This document shows positions 49,280 through 57,831 of a stretch of DNA of 64,000 nucleotides, one piece after another. Location of the stretch: positions 87,666-151,665 of the forward strand of contig CAJLEF010000002.1 in the NCBI GenBank assembly GCA_905205665.1, read 5' to 3'. Position numbers and translations under genes: made by a program. The stretch is from an uncultured Bacillota bacterium. Its GTDB lineage: Bacteria; Bacillota_I; Bacilli_A; RF39; UBA660. Below the pieces are notes generated by a model, which saw only the letters and a list, made by a program, of their open reading frames with translations, did not search any database and was not told the origin of the DNA. Positions within the stretch are counted from its first letter, which is position 1. Each line of letters begins with the position of its first letter.

Positions 49280-50295
49280 TAGATTTCCTTACTACGAAGT
49301 TGACCACAGGCAGCTGATATTTTACCACCAAATTCTCTTCTTACGGTAACATTTATTTTCTCTTTATATAAAGTATCATAGAAAGCATTGATATTTTCTT
49401 TCGGACTTTTTTTGAACTCGATATGATTCGTTTCATTATAAGGAATTAAATTAACATAGACATTCATCCCTCTTAAAAGATTGGCTAGTTCTTTCGCGTG
49501 ACTCACTTTATCATTAACATTATCAAGCATAATGTACTCGATCGTAACACGTCTATTAGTTTTAAGAATATACGCTTTAATAGAAGACATTAACTCATCC
49601 ATTTTATAGGCTTTACTAATTGGCATTAAAAGATTTCTTAAATGATCATTTGGGGCATGTAATGATATAGCTAAATTAATTTGTAAAGGAAAGTCACTTA
49701 GCTCTTTAATTTTTGGAACTAAACCACAAGTAGATAAAGTAATATGACGGGCCCCAATTTGAATACCTTTCGCGTCATTAATAATTAAAATAAATTTCAT
49801 CACATTATCATAGTTATCTAAAGGTTCCCCGATTCCCATAATAACCACAGAATTAATCTTTATGCCACTTATTTTTTCAATAGCTAAGATTTGCCCTACC
49901 ATTTCTGATGTCTCTAAATTACGAACTTTTTTAAGACGTCCTGATTCACAAAAACGACAACCCATATTGCAACCCACTTGGGAAGACACACAAACAGAAT
50001 TCCCATAGTTATGTTTCATCAAAACAGCTTCTATCTTTTCGCCATCTTGAAGTTCAAATAAAAACTTTTCCGTATCGGTATCAATTTCTCTTTTTATGAG
50101 TTTAGGAAGATAAAGAGTAAAATCATTTTTCAATTTTTCTCTGATTTCTTTTTTTATATTAGAAAATTCTTCAATATTTTCACATCTTTTTTGATAAAGC
50201 CATTCAAAAACTTGTAAAGCTTTGAACTTCTTTTCACCAATACTTTCAAAATAATTTTCTAACTCTGTTCTCGTAAGACCATATAAATTCATCAT
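49279..50295 (-). CDS. rlmN: 23S rRNA/tRNA adenine-C2 methyltransferase RlmN
   Basis: 338 residues. Radical SAM enzyme methylating A2503 of 23S rRNA and A37 of some tRNAs. The CxxxCxxC cluster motif is CNMGCRFCESG; GIGEPLDNYDN and HITLSTCGLVPKI follow; the second catalytic Cys is in KISAACGQLRS. Start ATG 50295 with GGAG six bases upstream; the frame to 50346 runs over the fmt stop and a terminator. Confidence 0.94.
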   Translation of the reverse strand: MMNLYGLTRTELENYFESIGEKKFKALQVFEWLYQKRCENIEEFSNIKKEIREKLKNDFTLYLPKLIKREIDTDTEKFLFELQDGEKIEAVLMKHNYGNSVCVSSQVGCNMGCRFCESGRLKKVRNLETSEMVGQILAIEKISGIKINSVVIMGIGEPLDNYDNVMKFILIINDAKGIQIGARHITLSTCGLVPKIKELSDFPLQINLAISLHAPNDHLRNLLMPISKAYKMDELMSSIKAYILKTNRRVTIEYIMLDNVNDKVSHAKELANLLRGMNVYVNLIPYNETNHIEFKKSPKENINAFYDTLYKEKINVTVRREFGGKISAACGQLRSKEI

Positions 50296-50311
50296 GATCA
50301 TCTCCGTTTCT

Positions 50312-50333
50312 AAAAAAGCGTAGAAATCTACGC
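50312..50333 (-). terminator. Terminator overlapping the fmt stop codon
   Basis: Minus strand GCGTAGA (50333-50327), two-base loop, TCTACGC (50324-50318), then TTTTTT. Placed between fmt and rlmN, it may lower rlmN expression or be read through. Confidence 0.75.
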
Positions 50334-51263
50334 GTTTATTTGCCAATTTAAAATTGTTTCTTTTTGAACACCATTTAAATAATCTTTGGTATTCATAGCT
50401 TTTTTACCAAAAGGTTTTAAATGCGTTACATAAATCGTTCCATCTAACACATCAATACCAATACTATTTTTGGTTACTTCTCTTACTTTACCTGGAGTGG
50501 TATTTGAATGAGGGACAAATGAGGCTTCTAAAATTTTAAATTCCTCACCATTTACTAAAATGTTAGCTGTAGGAAAAGGATTTAAACCTCTTATTTTATT
50601 AATGACTTCTTCACCACTTTTATTTAAATCAAGTCTTTCATCTTCTCTTTTAATATTGTAAGCATAACTTGCCTTTTCTTCGTCCTGTTTTTCTCTTTCG
50701 TTCGTGTGATTGATAATGCTTGGTAAAGTTTCTATTAAAAGATTAGCTCCTAAAGACGATAATACTTCATGAAGGGTACCTACATTATCTTCTGGTTTGA
50801 TATCATAGATAACTTTAGAAATCATATCTCCCGTATCCATACCTTTATCCATATACATAATGGTAACACCTGTTTGTTTTTCTCCATTAATTAAAGCCCA
50901 ATGGATGGGTGCTCCCCCACGATATTTGGGAAGTAAAGATGCATGAACATTAAAAGCACCTAACTTAGGTAAGTTTAGTAGAACCTCAGGAATAATTTGC
51001 CCATAAGCACAAGTAATAATTAAATCAGGCTTAGATGCCATGATAGGTTCATAGTCTTTTCTTATTTTTTCAGGTTGAAAAACAGGAATATTGTGTTTTA
51101 CAGCGATTTCTTTCACGGGTGTCATTTGTTTTACTTTTTTTCTTCCTACCTCTTTATCTGGTTGACTAACGACTAAAACTACCTTGGTATTTTCTATCAA
51201 TTTTTCTAATACAGGAACCGCAAAAGTAGGTGTTCCCATAAACACAACTCTTTTTTCTTTCAT
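50328..51263 (-). CDS. fmt: Methionyl-tRNA formyltransferase
   Basis: 311 residues. Formylates initiator Met-tRNA. MGTPTFAVPVLEKLIENTKV start, ITCAYGQIIP, catalytic-region HASLLPKYRGGAPIHWALIN, GDMISK, and a C-terminal OB-like domain. AGTAGGG before ATG. Usually paired with def; no def is seen here. Confidence 0.95.
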   Translation of the reverse strand: MKEKRVVFMGTPTFAVPVLEKLIENTKVVLVVSQPDKEVGRKKVKQMTPVKEIAVKHNIPVFQPEKIRKDYEPIMASKPDLIITCAYGQIIPEVLLNLPKLGAFNVHASLLPKYRGGAPIHWALINGEKQTGVTIMYMDKGMDTGDMISKVIYDIKPEDNVGTLHEVLSSLGANLLIETLPSIINHTNEREKQDEEKASYAYNIKREDERLDLNKSGEEVINKIRGLNPFPTANILVNGEEFKILEASFVPHSNTTPGKVREVTKNSIGIDVLDGTIYVTHLKPFGKKAMNTKDYLNGVQKETILNWQINA

Positions 51264-51268
51264 ATGCC

Positions 51269-51949
51269 CTACTTTCTAAGATTTAAAGAATTATTATCTA
51301 AACTGTAATCTAAATTGTTAAAATATTCATCTAAAAGATCTCTTAGCTCTGTTAAGCTATAACTATCTTTGACTTCGTTTTCTGGTAGCCAATCTTGCCA
51401 ATCTAAAATACGCCCATAAGTAACATCTAAACTGGTATCATAAGTATAGTCTTTATTAAAATCAACATAGTTTTGAGAAACTGTGTTATTTTGATAATTA
51501 ATGGTATCGGTTGCCATAAAGCTTTTATCGGTATCAGCTCCAATAAAATATAAGCTTTGGATAGTACTATAGGCTTTTTTAGGAGAATCTGCTTTTACTT
51601 TATGATCATATTTATCATAGTAGGTAGTCTTTTTAACTTTTGCAAAACTACCATTTACAAAGTAATAATCACGGCTTTCTTTAGGGTCTTCATTTGGAGT
51701 ATCTGTAATTAACCATATTTTATCACTATCATATAACTCTATACCCCGCATTGTGTCAAACACTTTATCTTCAGCTTTAGATGAGTATTCTACAGCTTTT
51801 TTGCCTAAACTCTTGGCTTTATTTAACCATTCTATTTTCTTTTCTTCATAATTTTTATCACTAGCTTCAACAACTAATGGATTTGTTAACATAAGAGTAC
51901 CTATTAAAGTATAAGCACCCATTCTTTTTATTAATTTATAATTTTTCAT
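51269..51949 (-). CDS. Secreted protein of unknown function
   Basis: 226 residues. Type I signal peptide (basic MKNYKLIKRMG, hydrophobic AYTLIGTLMLTNPLVV, likely cut after VEAS), then a polar, Tyr/Asp-rich mature chain with YYFVNGSFAKVKKTTYYDKY and a helical end. No domain recognised, no lipobox Cys. Five bases before fmt, so co-transcribed with it, though a functional link is not evident. Confidence 0.7.
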   Translation of the reverse strand: MKNYKLIKRMGAYTLIGTLMLTNPLVVEASDKNYEEKKIEWLNKAKSLGKKAVEYSSKAEDKVFDTMRGIELYDSDKIWLITDTPNEDPKESRDYYFVNGSFAKVKKTTYYDKYDHKVKADSPKKAYSTIQSLYFIGADTDKSFMATDTINYQNNTVSQNYVDFNKDYTYDTSLDVTYGRILDWQDWLPENEVKDSYSLTELRDLLDEYFNNLDYSLDNNSLNLRK

Positions 51950-52019
51950 TAATATCCCCTCGTTTCACTGATAATATATTACGGCACTTTCCTTGAAAAA
52001 GCAAGTTACGTATCGTTTT

Positions 52020-54176
52020 TTAAAAATTAAAATCAATATCTAAATCTACTTTAGTATAGGTAAATAAATCTTTTAAAACGGGTACTAATAAATCTGCCTT
52101 TTTATATTTGATACTTATCTCAAAATGATAAATTTTATTCATCATAAACACATTGGCAGCGGTTGGTCCTAAAATAATATAACCACTATCTAAATTTTGT
52201 TCTAAATAATTTTTAGCTTTCTTAGCTTCTTCTGCTACTTTCTCGTAGTCTTTGCTCTTAAAAATTAAATTAGCTAAATAATAAAAAGGTGGGTATTTCA
52301 AGGTTTTACGAATATTCATCTCATACTTATAGAAAGAAAAATAATCATTTTTAGAAACACATTTCATAATATAATTATCAGGATTAAAGGTTTGTAAAAC
52401 GACTTCACCTTTTTTAGTATTTCTACCAGCTCTTCCACATGTCTGGGATAAAAGGGCGAAAGTTTTCTCGTTACTTCTATAATCTGGAATATTCAAAGTA
52501 GCATCCGCATTTAAAATGCCTACTAAAGTCACGTTAGGAAAATCAAGACCCTTACTTATCATTTGAGTGCCTAGTAAAATATCATATTTTTGGTTTTGAA
52601 AATCTTCAATAATTTGTTCATGCGTACCTTTTTTAGCGGTGGTATCTCTATCCATCCTAATAATTTTGGCCATAGGAAATTTTTTTTCTAAATACTCTTC
52701 TAATTTTTCCGTTCCCATACCATAATCGTTTAAGCCTTCTTCATGGCAGTTAGGACAAAGAGAACTATAATACTTTGTATAGCCACAGTAGTGACAACGA
52801 AGTTGATTAATTTTTTTGTGATAGGTCAATGTAATCTGGCAATTAGGGCAGCGATAAGTAAAACCACAATTAGAACAAGTTAAAGTGGTACTATACCCCC
52901 GACGATTAAGTAAAATCATAACTTGTTCTTTCTTTTCTATTTTTTCAGTTATTTTATTTTCTAATAACCGACTAATAATCGGATGACTTTTTTTGTTTTC
53001 TTCCGCCATATCGACTAAATAAACCTCTGGTAAAACGCTATCTTTAGCTCTTTTACTTAAATAAGTATATTCAAAAACTTTTTTATGAGCTCTTGCCATC
53101 GTACTTAAAGAAGGTGTTGCACTTCCAAGAACAACTGGAGCATGATGAATTTCACTTCTTTTTAAAATGACGTCTAACGCATGATAACGAGGATTATTTT
53201 CTTGTTTATAAGATTCTGAATGTTCTTCGTCTAAAATAAAAATACCAATATTTTTTAAAGGCGCAAAAGAAGCACTTCTCGCTCCAATAACAATGGAAAC
53301 TTCTTCTTTTAATATCTTTCGCCATTCATCATATTTCTCAGCATCAGAAAGTCCCGAATGTAAAACCGCAATATTTGTTTGAAATACTCCTGTAAACCTT
53401 TCAATAAGTTGCGGTGTCAAACTGATTTCTGGAACTAAAACTAAAGCTGTTTTACCTTCTTTTAAGACATCTTTAATAAGATTGATATAAACCTCTGTTT
53501 TACCAGAACCAGTAACACCATGAAGAAGATAGGTTTTATTGGTATGAAATGCTTGTTTTATTTTCTCATATACCCTTTGTTGTTCTTCGTTAAGTGTTTT
53601 TTCGGTAGCTTTAGAATTTTTTATTTCATAACGATATTTTTCTTTATAAGTTTCTTGTAAAACATCTTTTTTAAGTAAAGTATTCATAGCCGAAGAACTA
53701 ATAAAACTAATTTCTTTTTTTAGGATTTCTTCTTGTTCTTTAAAAGCTAAAATAATTTCTTTTTGTTTTTCATTTTGAGCTATCTTTAATGCCTCTTCAT
53801 AAGGCATTTTAAGAGATAAATAACTCTGTTTTTTAATATTAATATTTGTCCCTTTTTTAGCTTTTAAAGCTTTAGGTAACATCGCATCATAACAGCTAGT
53901 AAGACTTGATAATGTTTTTTCGTGAAGAAATTTGCCTAAGATAAGCATTTCTTCTGTTAAAACCGGTTCTTCATCTAAAACTTCTAAAATCTCTTTGGGA
54001 TTAAGAGGAGCTTCATCTGTTAAAGACACAATATAACCTTCCAAAGTTAAATGATTAAAAGGAATCAGTACTCTTTTACCAATCGCTATTTTATTTTCTA
54101 AAGAAAAAGGCACTTTATAAGTAAAAGTTTTATCTAATTTTTTATTTTTTATTTCTGTTAAAACGTTTATATACAT
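52020..54176 (-). CDS. priA: Primosomal replication protein N', PriA helicase
   Basis: 718 residues. Restarts stalled forks. N-terminal DNA-binding part, Walker A in LLHGVTGSGKTEVY, Walker B-like FILDEEHSESYKQ, motif SATPSL, motif VI region QTCGRAGR, and the zinc-binding insertion with eight Cys (CSNCGFTYRCPNC, CHYCGY, CPNCHEEG). ATG 54176 has a weak ribosome site. Confidence 0.95.
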   Translation of the reverse strand: MYINVLTEIKNKKLDKTFTYKVPFSLENKIAIGKRVLIPFNHLTLEGYIVSLTDEAPLNPKEILEVLDEEPVLTEEMLILGKFLHEKTLSSLTSCYDAMLPKALKAKKGTNINIKKQSYLSLKMPYEEALKIAQNEKQKEIILAFKEQEEILKKEISFISSSAMNTLLKKDVLQETYKEKYRYEIKNSKATEKTLNEEQQRVYEKIKQAFHTNKTYLLHGVTGSGKTEVYINLIKDVLKEGKTALVLVPEISLTPQLIERFTGVFQTNIAVLHSGLSDAEKYDEWRKILKEEVSIVIGARSASFAPLKNIGIFILDEEHSESYKQENNPRYHALDVILKRSEIHHAPVVLGSATPSLSTMARAHKKVFEYTYLSKRAKDSVLPEVYLVDMAEENKKSHPIISRLLENKITEKIEKKEQVMILLNRRGYSTTLTCSNCGFTYRCPNCQITLTYHKKINQLRCHYCGYTKYYSSLCPNCHEEGLNDYGMGTEKLEEYLEKKFPMAKIIRMDRDTTAKKGTHEQIIEDFQNQKYDILLGTQMISKGLDFPNVTLVGILNADATLNIPDYRSNEKTFALLSQTCGRAGRNTKKGEVVLQTFNPDNYIMKCVSKNDYFSFYKYEMNIRKTLKYPPFYYLANLIFKSKDYEKVAEEAKKAKNYLEQNLDSGYIILGPTAANVFMMNKIYHFEISIKYKKADLLVPVLKDLFTYTKVDLDIDFNF

Positions 54177-54242
54177 AATCCATCACAAAGATATTTTAAC
54201 ATGGAATAATCTTTAAACAAAATAGTAATGTTTTAAAAAAAC

Positions 54243-54285
54243 AAAAAAAGCCAGTCATCAAACTTATGAGTTTGAACTAGCTTTT
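54243..54285 (-). terminator. Terminator of the HAD-hydrolase gene
   Basis: Minus strand AGCTAGTTCAAACT pairs with AGTTTGATGACTGGCT with mismatches, then TTTTTTTG; lies between the HAD gene and priA. Confidence 0.7.
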
Positions 54286-54310
54286 TATTTCAAGATGATA
54301 AAGATAGTCA

Positions 54311-54877
54311 TTATTTTATTTTTTTACACTTACCTTTTTTGACAAGATACACATTTTCTGAGATTTCCATGAAAGGTTTGTCATTATAAGAATCGGTATA
54401 AAAAGACTTTACTTTTGCTTTAGGAAAAACTTCTTTAAAAGTTTCAACTTTATTTTTTTGAAAATTAAGCATGGTAATCTTACCAGTTTCAATGTCTATT
54501 TTCGTATCCAAAATGTGATCTGTATTTAAAACATCTTTTATTTCTTCAATTAAAAAGGATGGACAAGCTGTGGAAATAACATCATTAGGCGTAATTTTTT
54601 TTAACATATGAGGATAAAGTTTTTCGATATTTAAAAGCCAAAATTCTTTGATACATTTCAAAGTAAACTCCTTATTTTCCATAAAAACACCCATAAATTT
54701 TTCTAGACGTTTAACAAAATCCTCAGGTGATAAAAGACACAACTTATATAAAACTAAAAGATATAAAAAGTTAGGTAAATATTTTATGAGACTTTTTTTC
54801 TTTTTCACCATAAAAAGGGCAAAATCAAAAGAACTTTCGCCATTATAAATGGTATTATCAAAATCAAAAACTTTCAC
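54311..54877 (-). CDS. HAD-superfamily phosphatase (IB-like)
   Basis: 188 residues. Motif I FDFDNTIYNG with the two Asp (DxDNT), motif II ISTACPSF, and motif III-IV YTDSYNDKPFM. The layout resembles the phosphoserine-phosphatase/SerB-like group; a cap of mostly helices (KKKSLIKYLPNFLYLLVLYK) precedes motif II. Substrate unknown. Shares its first base with the upstream 54877-55326 gene. Confidence 0.82.
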   Translation of the reverse strand: MKVFDFDNTIYNGESSFDFALFMVKKKKSLIKYLPNFLYLLVLYKLCLLSPEDFVKRLEKFMGVFMENKEFTLKCIKEFWLLNIEKLYPHMLKKITPNDVISTACPSFLIEEIKDVLNTDHILDTKIDIETGKITMLNFQKNKVETFKEVFPKAKVKSFYTDSYNDKPFMEISENVYLVKKGKCKKIK

Positions 54878-55326
54878 TAACGACTTTTCCCTTTCCTTTC
54901 CATTAATTCTTCTTCATAAATTCTTGCTTGGACTTCTTGTTGTAAAACTATTTTTTGTCTAATTTCATCTTCCAAAAGAGTAATTTTTTTTAAGTAATTA
55001 CGATAAGCTTTATTACCAAGCTCATGAAGATACTTATCTTTTAATATTTGTTTTGTTTTAGATAGTTCATTCATGGCTAGTTCAAATTCGCCATCGGTGG
55101 CATTTTCATCTAAATACATAACCATTTGAAAAAGGCGTTTAAAAACATGATTAAATTGAGCATTCAAAACATTTTTCTTAAGTTCTGGTTCGTAAATATA
55201 TATTTCTTTCACATCAATAAAATTAGGTCGAGGACGAAGATTAAAAGAAAACTTCATTCCTCCCCATTTAAATTTACGATTTGTTCTTCTTTTTTTTCTT
55301 GTTTTATTTAACTCATATGAAACCAT
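54877..55326 (-). CDS. Basic cytoplasmic protein of unknown function
   Basis: 149 residues, Lys/Arg-rich at both ends (NKTRKKRRTNRKFKWGG at the start, ERKGKSR at the end), helical, no membrane segments. NAQFNHVFKRLFQMVMYLDE and LEDEIRQKIVLQQEVQARIY look amphipathic. No family recognised. Between trmD and the HAD gene in the same transcription unit, starting 11 bases after trmD's stop. Confidence 0.65.
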   Translation of the reverse strand: MVSYELNKTRKKRRTNRKFKWGGMKFSFNLRPRPNFIDVKEIYIYEPELKKNVLNAQFNHVFKRLFQMVMYLDENATDGEFELAMNELSKTKQILKDKYLHELGNKAYRNYLKKITLLEDEIRQKIVLQQEVQARIYEEELMERKGKSR

Positions 55327-55337
55327 TTTAACCCCTC

Positions 55338-56000
55338 CTAATCAAGTAAGTCACTACGTCTTTTTTTGGTGTTTTCTAAAGCCATCTCTTCTCGCCAGGC
55401 GTCAATTTTTTTATGATCACCGGATAAAAGAATATCAGGGACTTTCATTCCTTTGTATTCATATGGCTTTGTGTATGTAGGATAATCTAGCAAGTTTTGG
55501 GTAAAAGAATCTTTTTCATGAGATGATTCTTTAATCACACCTTTTAAAAGCCTTGTTACCGCATCGGTTACTACCATGCTAGCTAACTCTCCACCCGTTA
55601 AGACATAATCGCCAATAGATATTTCCTCATCGACAAAAGAACGAATTCGTTCGTCAAAGCCTTCATAATGACCACACACTAAAATTAAATGTTTTTCTTT
55701 AGATAAAGAAATGGCTTTTTGTTCTTTAAAAGGCACCCCTTGAGGGCACATCAAAATGACTTTGCTATCTGGTGTCTTATAATGCAAAATAGCTTCAATT
55801 AAAGGTTCACAACGTAAGACCATTCCTCCGCCTCCCCCATAAGGCGTATCATCTACTTGGTTATGAGGTAGTGTAGAAAACTCACGAAAATCAATCACAT
55901 TAATTTTAACAAGCCCTTTTTCTCGTGCTCTTTTTATAATAGATTCTTCTAAAAAGCCTTCAAACATCTTTGGAAAAAGAGTGAGAATATCTATTTTCAT
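55338..56000 (-). CDS. trmD: tRNA (guanine-37-N1)-methyltransferase
   Basis: 220 residues. SPOUT-fold enzyme preventing frameshifts. MKIDILTLFPKMFEGFLEES start, PYGGGGGMVLRCEP, LVCGHYEGFDERI, the knotted SAM site ISIGDYVLTGGELASMVVTD, and HKKIDAWREEMALE at the C-terminus. Overlaps rimM by four bases; the rimM-trmD order is conserved. Confidence 0.96.
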   Translation of the reverse strand: MKIDILTLFPKMFEGFLEESIIKRAREKGLVKINVIDFREFSTLPHNQVDDTPYGGGGGMVLRCEPLIEAILHYKTPDSKVILMCPQGVPFKEQKAISLSKEKHLILVCGHYEGFDERIRSFVDEEISIGDYVLTGGELASMVVTDAVTRLLKGVIKESSHEKDSFTQNLLDYPTYTKPYEYKGMKVPDILLSGDHKKIDAWREEMALENTKKRRSDLLD

Positions 56001-56476
56001 ATTATCAAGTCCTCCCCATTTTGGGTATAAATCGTTTTATCTTCTAGAGAAATTTCTTTAATAAATTCTTTTTGATAAGGAATATAAAAAGTTTTAACCC
56101 CTTTTACCCTTAGCAAAATACCAACCTTATTATACATAATCTCTTCTACCTTGCCAAGTACTTTCCCATTTTCTAAGATAGAAAAACCTACCATTTCTTC
56201 TGGGATAATATCTTTACTTGATAAGGCACTTTCTTCTTTTTGAAAGTAAACTTTCTTATTGCGAAAATCTTCTACTAAGTTAATATCTTTAAGATTATCT
56301 AATTCTATTAAATAAAAGTGTTTAAAAAGACGGACTCCACTTATTTCGTGTTTTTCACCATTTATGTAAACTATTTGACCTTTTTTTAAAATTTGGTCTT
56401 TTAAAGAAAAATCACTGTAAAATTTTAACTCCCCTTTTACCCCATGAGTCATGGTCGTATATCCTAGATAAATCAT
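55997..56476 (-). CDS. rimM: Ribosome maturation factor RimM
   Basis: 159 residues. Assists 30S head assembly. N-domain MIYLGYTTMTHGVKGELKFY, PRC-barrel domain with MVGFSILENGKVLGKVEEIM and FYIPYQKEFIKEISLEDKTI. Start ATG 56476 with TTAGGAGGT upstream, just inside the end of the upstream methyltransferase gene. Confidence 0.94.
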   Translation of the reverse strand: MIYLGYTTMTHGVKGELKFYSDFSLKDQILKKGQIVYINGEKHEISGVRLFKHFYLIELDNLKDINLVEDFRNKKVYFQKEESALSSKDIIPEEMVGFSILENGKVLGKVEEIMYNKVGILLRVKGVKTFYIPYQKEFIKEISLEDKTIYTQNGEDLII

Positions 56477-56480
56477 TTTT

Positions 56481-57197
56481 TTACCTCCTAAATTCATACA
56501 TAATAATAGAAGCACATACCCCAGCATTTAATGATTCACAATTTTCATTCATTTTAATATGTAGGTAATCTGTAGCTTCTTTGGCAATACTTTCCTTTAC
56601 ACCACGTCCTTCGTTACCGATAATAAAAGCACTTTTTAAAGGAAAGATCATTTCTTTTAATTCTTTTCCTTTCGTAACATCCGTTGTATAAATACGATAA
56701 CCACATTTCTTTAAATAAGGAATAAATTCTTGTAAATCTTTTCTAATAATATTTTTAGTAAAATGCATACCTTCCGTACTTCTTATTACTTTCTCGTTAT
56801 ATAAATCCACCGTGTCTAGGCTAAGACAAATGGTATCAAAGGAAAAAGCCGAAGCACTTCTTATAATCGTACCTAAGTTACCTGGGTCTTGTAACCCATC
56901 TAAGATAATTAAAGGTCCATTTACTTCGTATTCTTTATTTTTATAAACGACCGCGAAAATTTCATCTGGTGTTACTTGCGAAGATAATTTTTTTAAAATC
57001 TCTTTTGTCACGACGTAATGAGGACTAAAAGCGCTTTCTTTAGAAGATATAATTTCTCTAACAAGATTATTTTTTAATGCTTCCTCGACTAAATGGGCTC
57101 CTTCAACAAGATAAACTCCCTCAGCATCACGAAATTTTTTGTCTTTTAATTTTAACCAATATTTTACTTTTTCATTTTGTAAAGATGTAATATTCAT
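56481..57197 (-). CDS. TrmH/SpoU-family 2'-O-methyltransferase (RlmB-like)
   Basis: 238 residues. SPOUT RNA methyltransferase: substrate-binding N-domain (KVKYWLKLKDKKFRDAEGVY, LVEGAHLVEEAL), then motif 1 LDGLQDPGNLGTIIRSA, motif 2 FIIGNEGRGV and motif 3 IKMNENCESLNAGVCASIIM. Targets are rRNA or tRNA; the precise site cannot be read. Starts inside the end of the YgjP gene (four-base overlap). Confidence 0.9.
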   Translation of the reverse strand: MNITSLQNEKVKYWLKLKDKKFRDAEGVYLVEGAHLVEEALKNNLVREIISSKESAFSPHYVVTKEILKKLSSQVTPDEIFAVVYKNKEYEVNGPLIILDGLQDPGNLGTIIRSASAFSFDTICLSLDTVDLYNEKVIRSTEGMHFTKNIIRKDLQEFIPYLKKCGYRIYTTDVTKGKELKEMIFPLKSAFIIGNEGRGVKESIAKEATDYLHIKMNENCESLNAGVCASIIMYEFRR

Positions 57198-57823
57198 TCT
57201 TTTAGCCTCCTTCTTGCCTCTTTATAATGAGGATAATATTCTTCCACATGCCGCCAGAAATTAGCACTATGATTGGCTTCATAAAAATGACAAAGCTCAT
57301 GGATAATGACATAATCTAGTAAATCTAAATCTTTTTTTAATAGTTCACTATTTAAAGTAATTGTTTTTTGGGTTAAGTTATTCACACCCCATCTGGTTTT
57401 CATTTTTCTAATCTTTAAAGTAAAAAAAGGAATGTTTTTAAAGAAAGGTAAAATACGTTCTACTTCACTTTTAAAAACTCTTTCGGTTTCAACATTATAA
57501 AACTTTTGCAAAGCTTGTTCGCTTTTTACATGAATTTTTTCAGCTTCAAAATAAGGATGAGAAACACTTTCATAAATAATTTGATAAGGCTTGCCTAAAT
57601 ACCAAAAATCTTTATCTTTCAAAGCTTCTTTTTCTTTTTGCTTCAACATACTTATGATTTTAGGTTCATTTTCTTTAATAACTTTCATGATTTTTTTAGT
57701 TGTCATAAAAGGATTACAAGTAACCTCTAAAGTTTTTTCATCACGAGCTCTGATATATAAATTTTTATTATTTTTATAATGAATCACAAGTTCAATTTCC
57801 TTATTATCTATTACTATTTTCAT
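57194..57823 (-). CDS. YgjP-like (DUF45) metallopeptidase
   Basis: 209 residues. The zinc motif HELCHFYEANHSANFW (HExxH, with a further His) is near residue 175, in the context RKMKTRWGVNNLTQKTITLN and VIIHELCH typical of YgjP/DUF45 proteins. Function unclear. ATG 57823 has GGAG 11 bases upstream; GTG 57835, which would give a GTGA overlap with the DUF2207 gene, is an alternative. Confidence 0.88.
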   Translation of the reverse strand: MKIVIDNKEIELVIHYKNNKNLYIRARDEKTLEVTCNPFMTTKKIMKVIKENEPKIISMLKQKEKEALKDKDFWYLGKPYQIIYESVSHPYFEAEKIHVKSEQALQKFYNVETERVFKSEVERILPFFKNIPFFTLKIRKMKTRWGVNNLTQKTITLNSELLKKDLDLLDYVIIHELCHFYEANHSANFWRHVEEYYPHYKEARRRLKE

Positions 57824-57831
57824 GTTATGTT

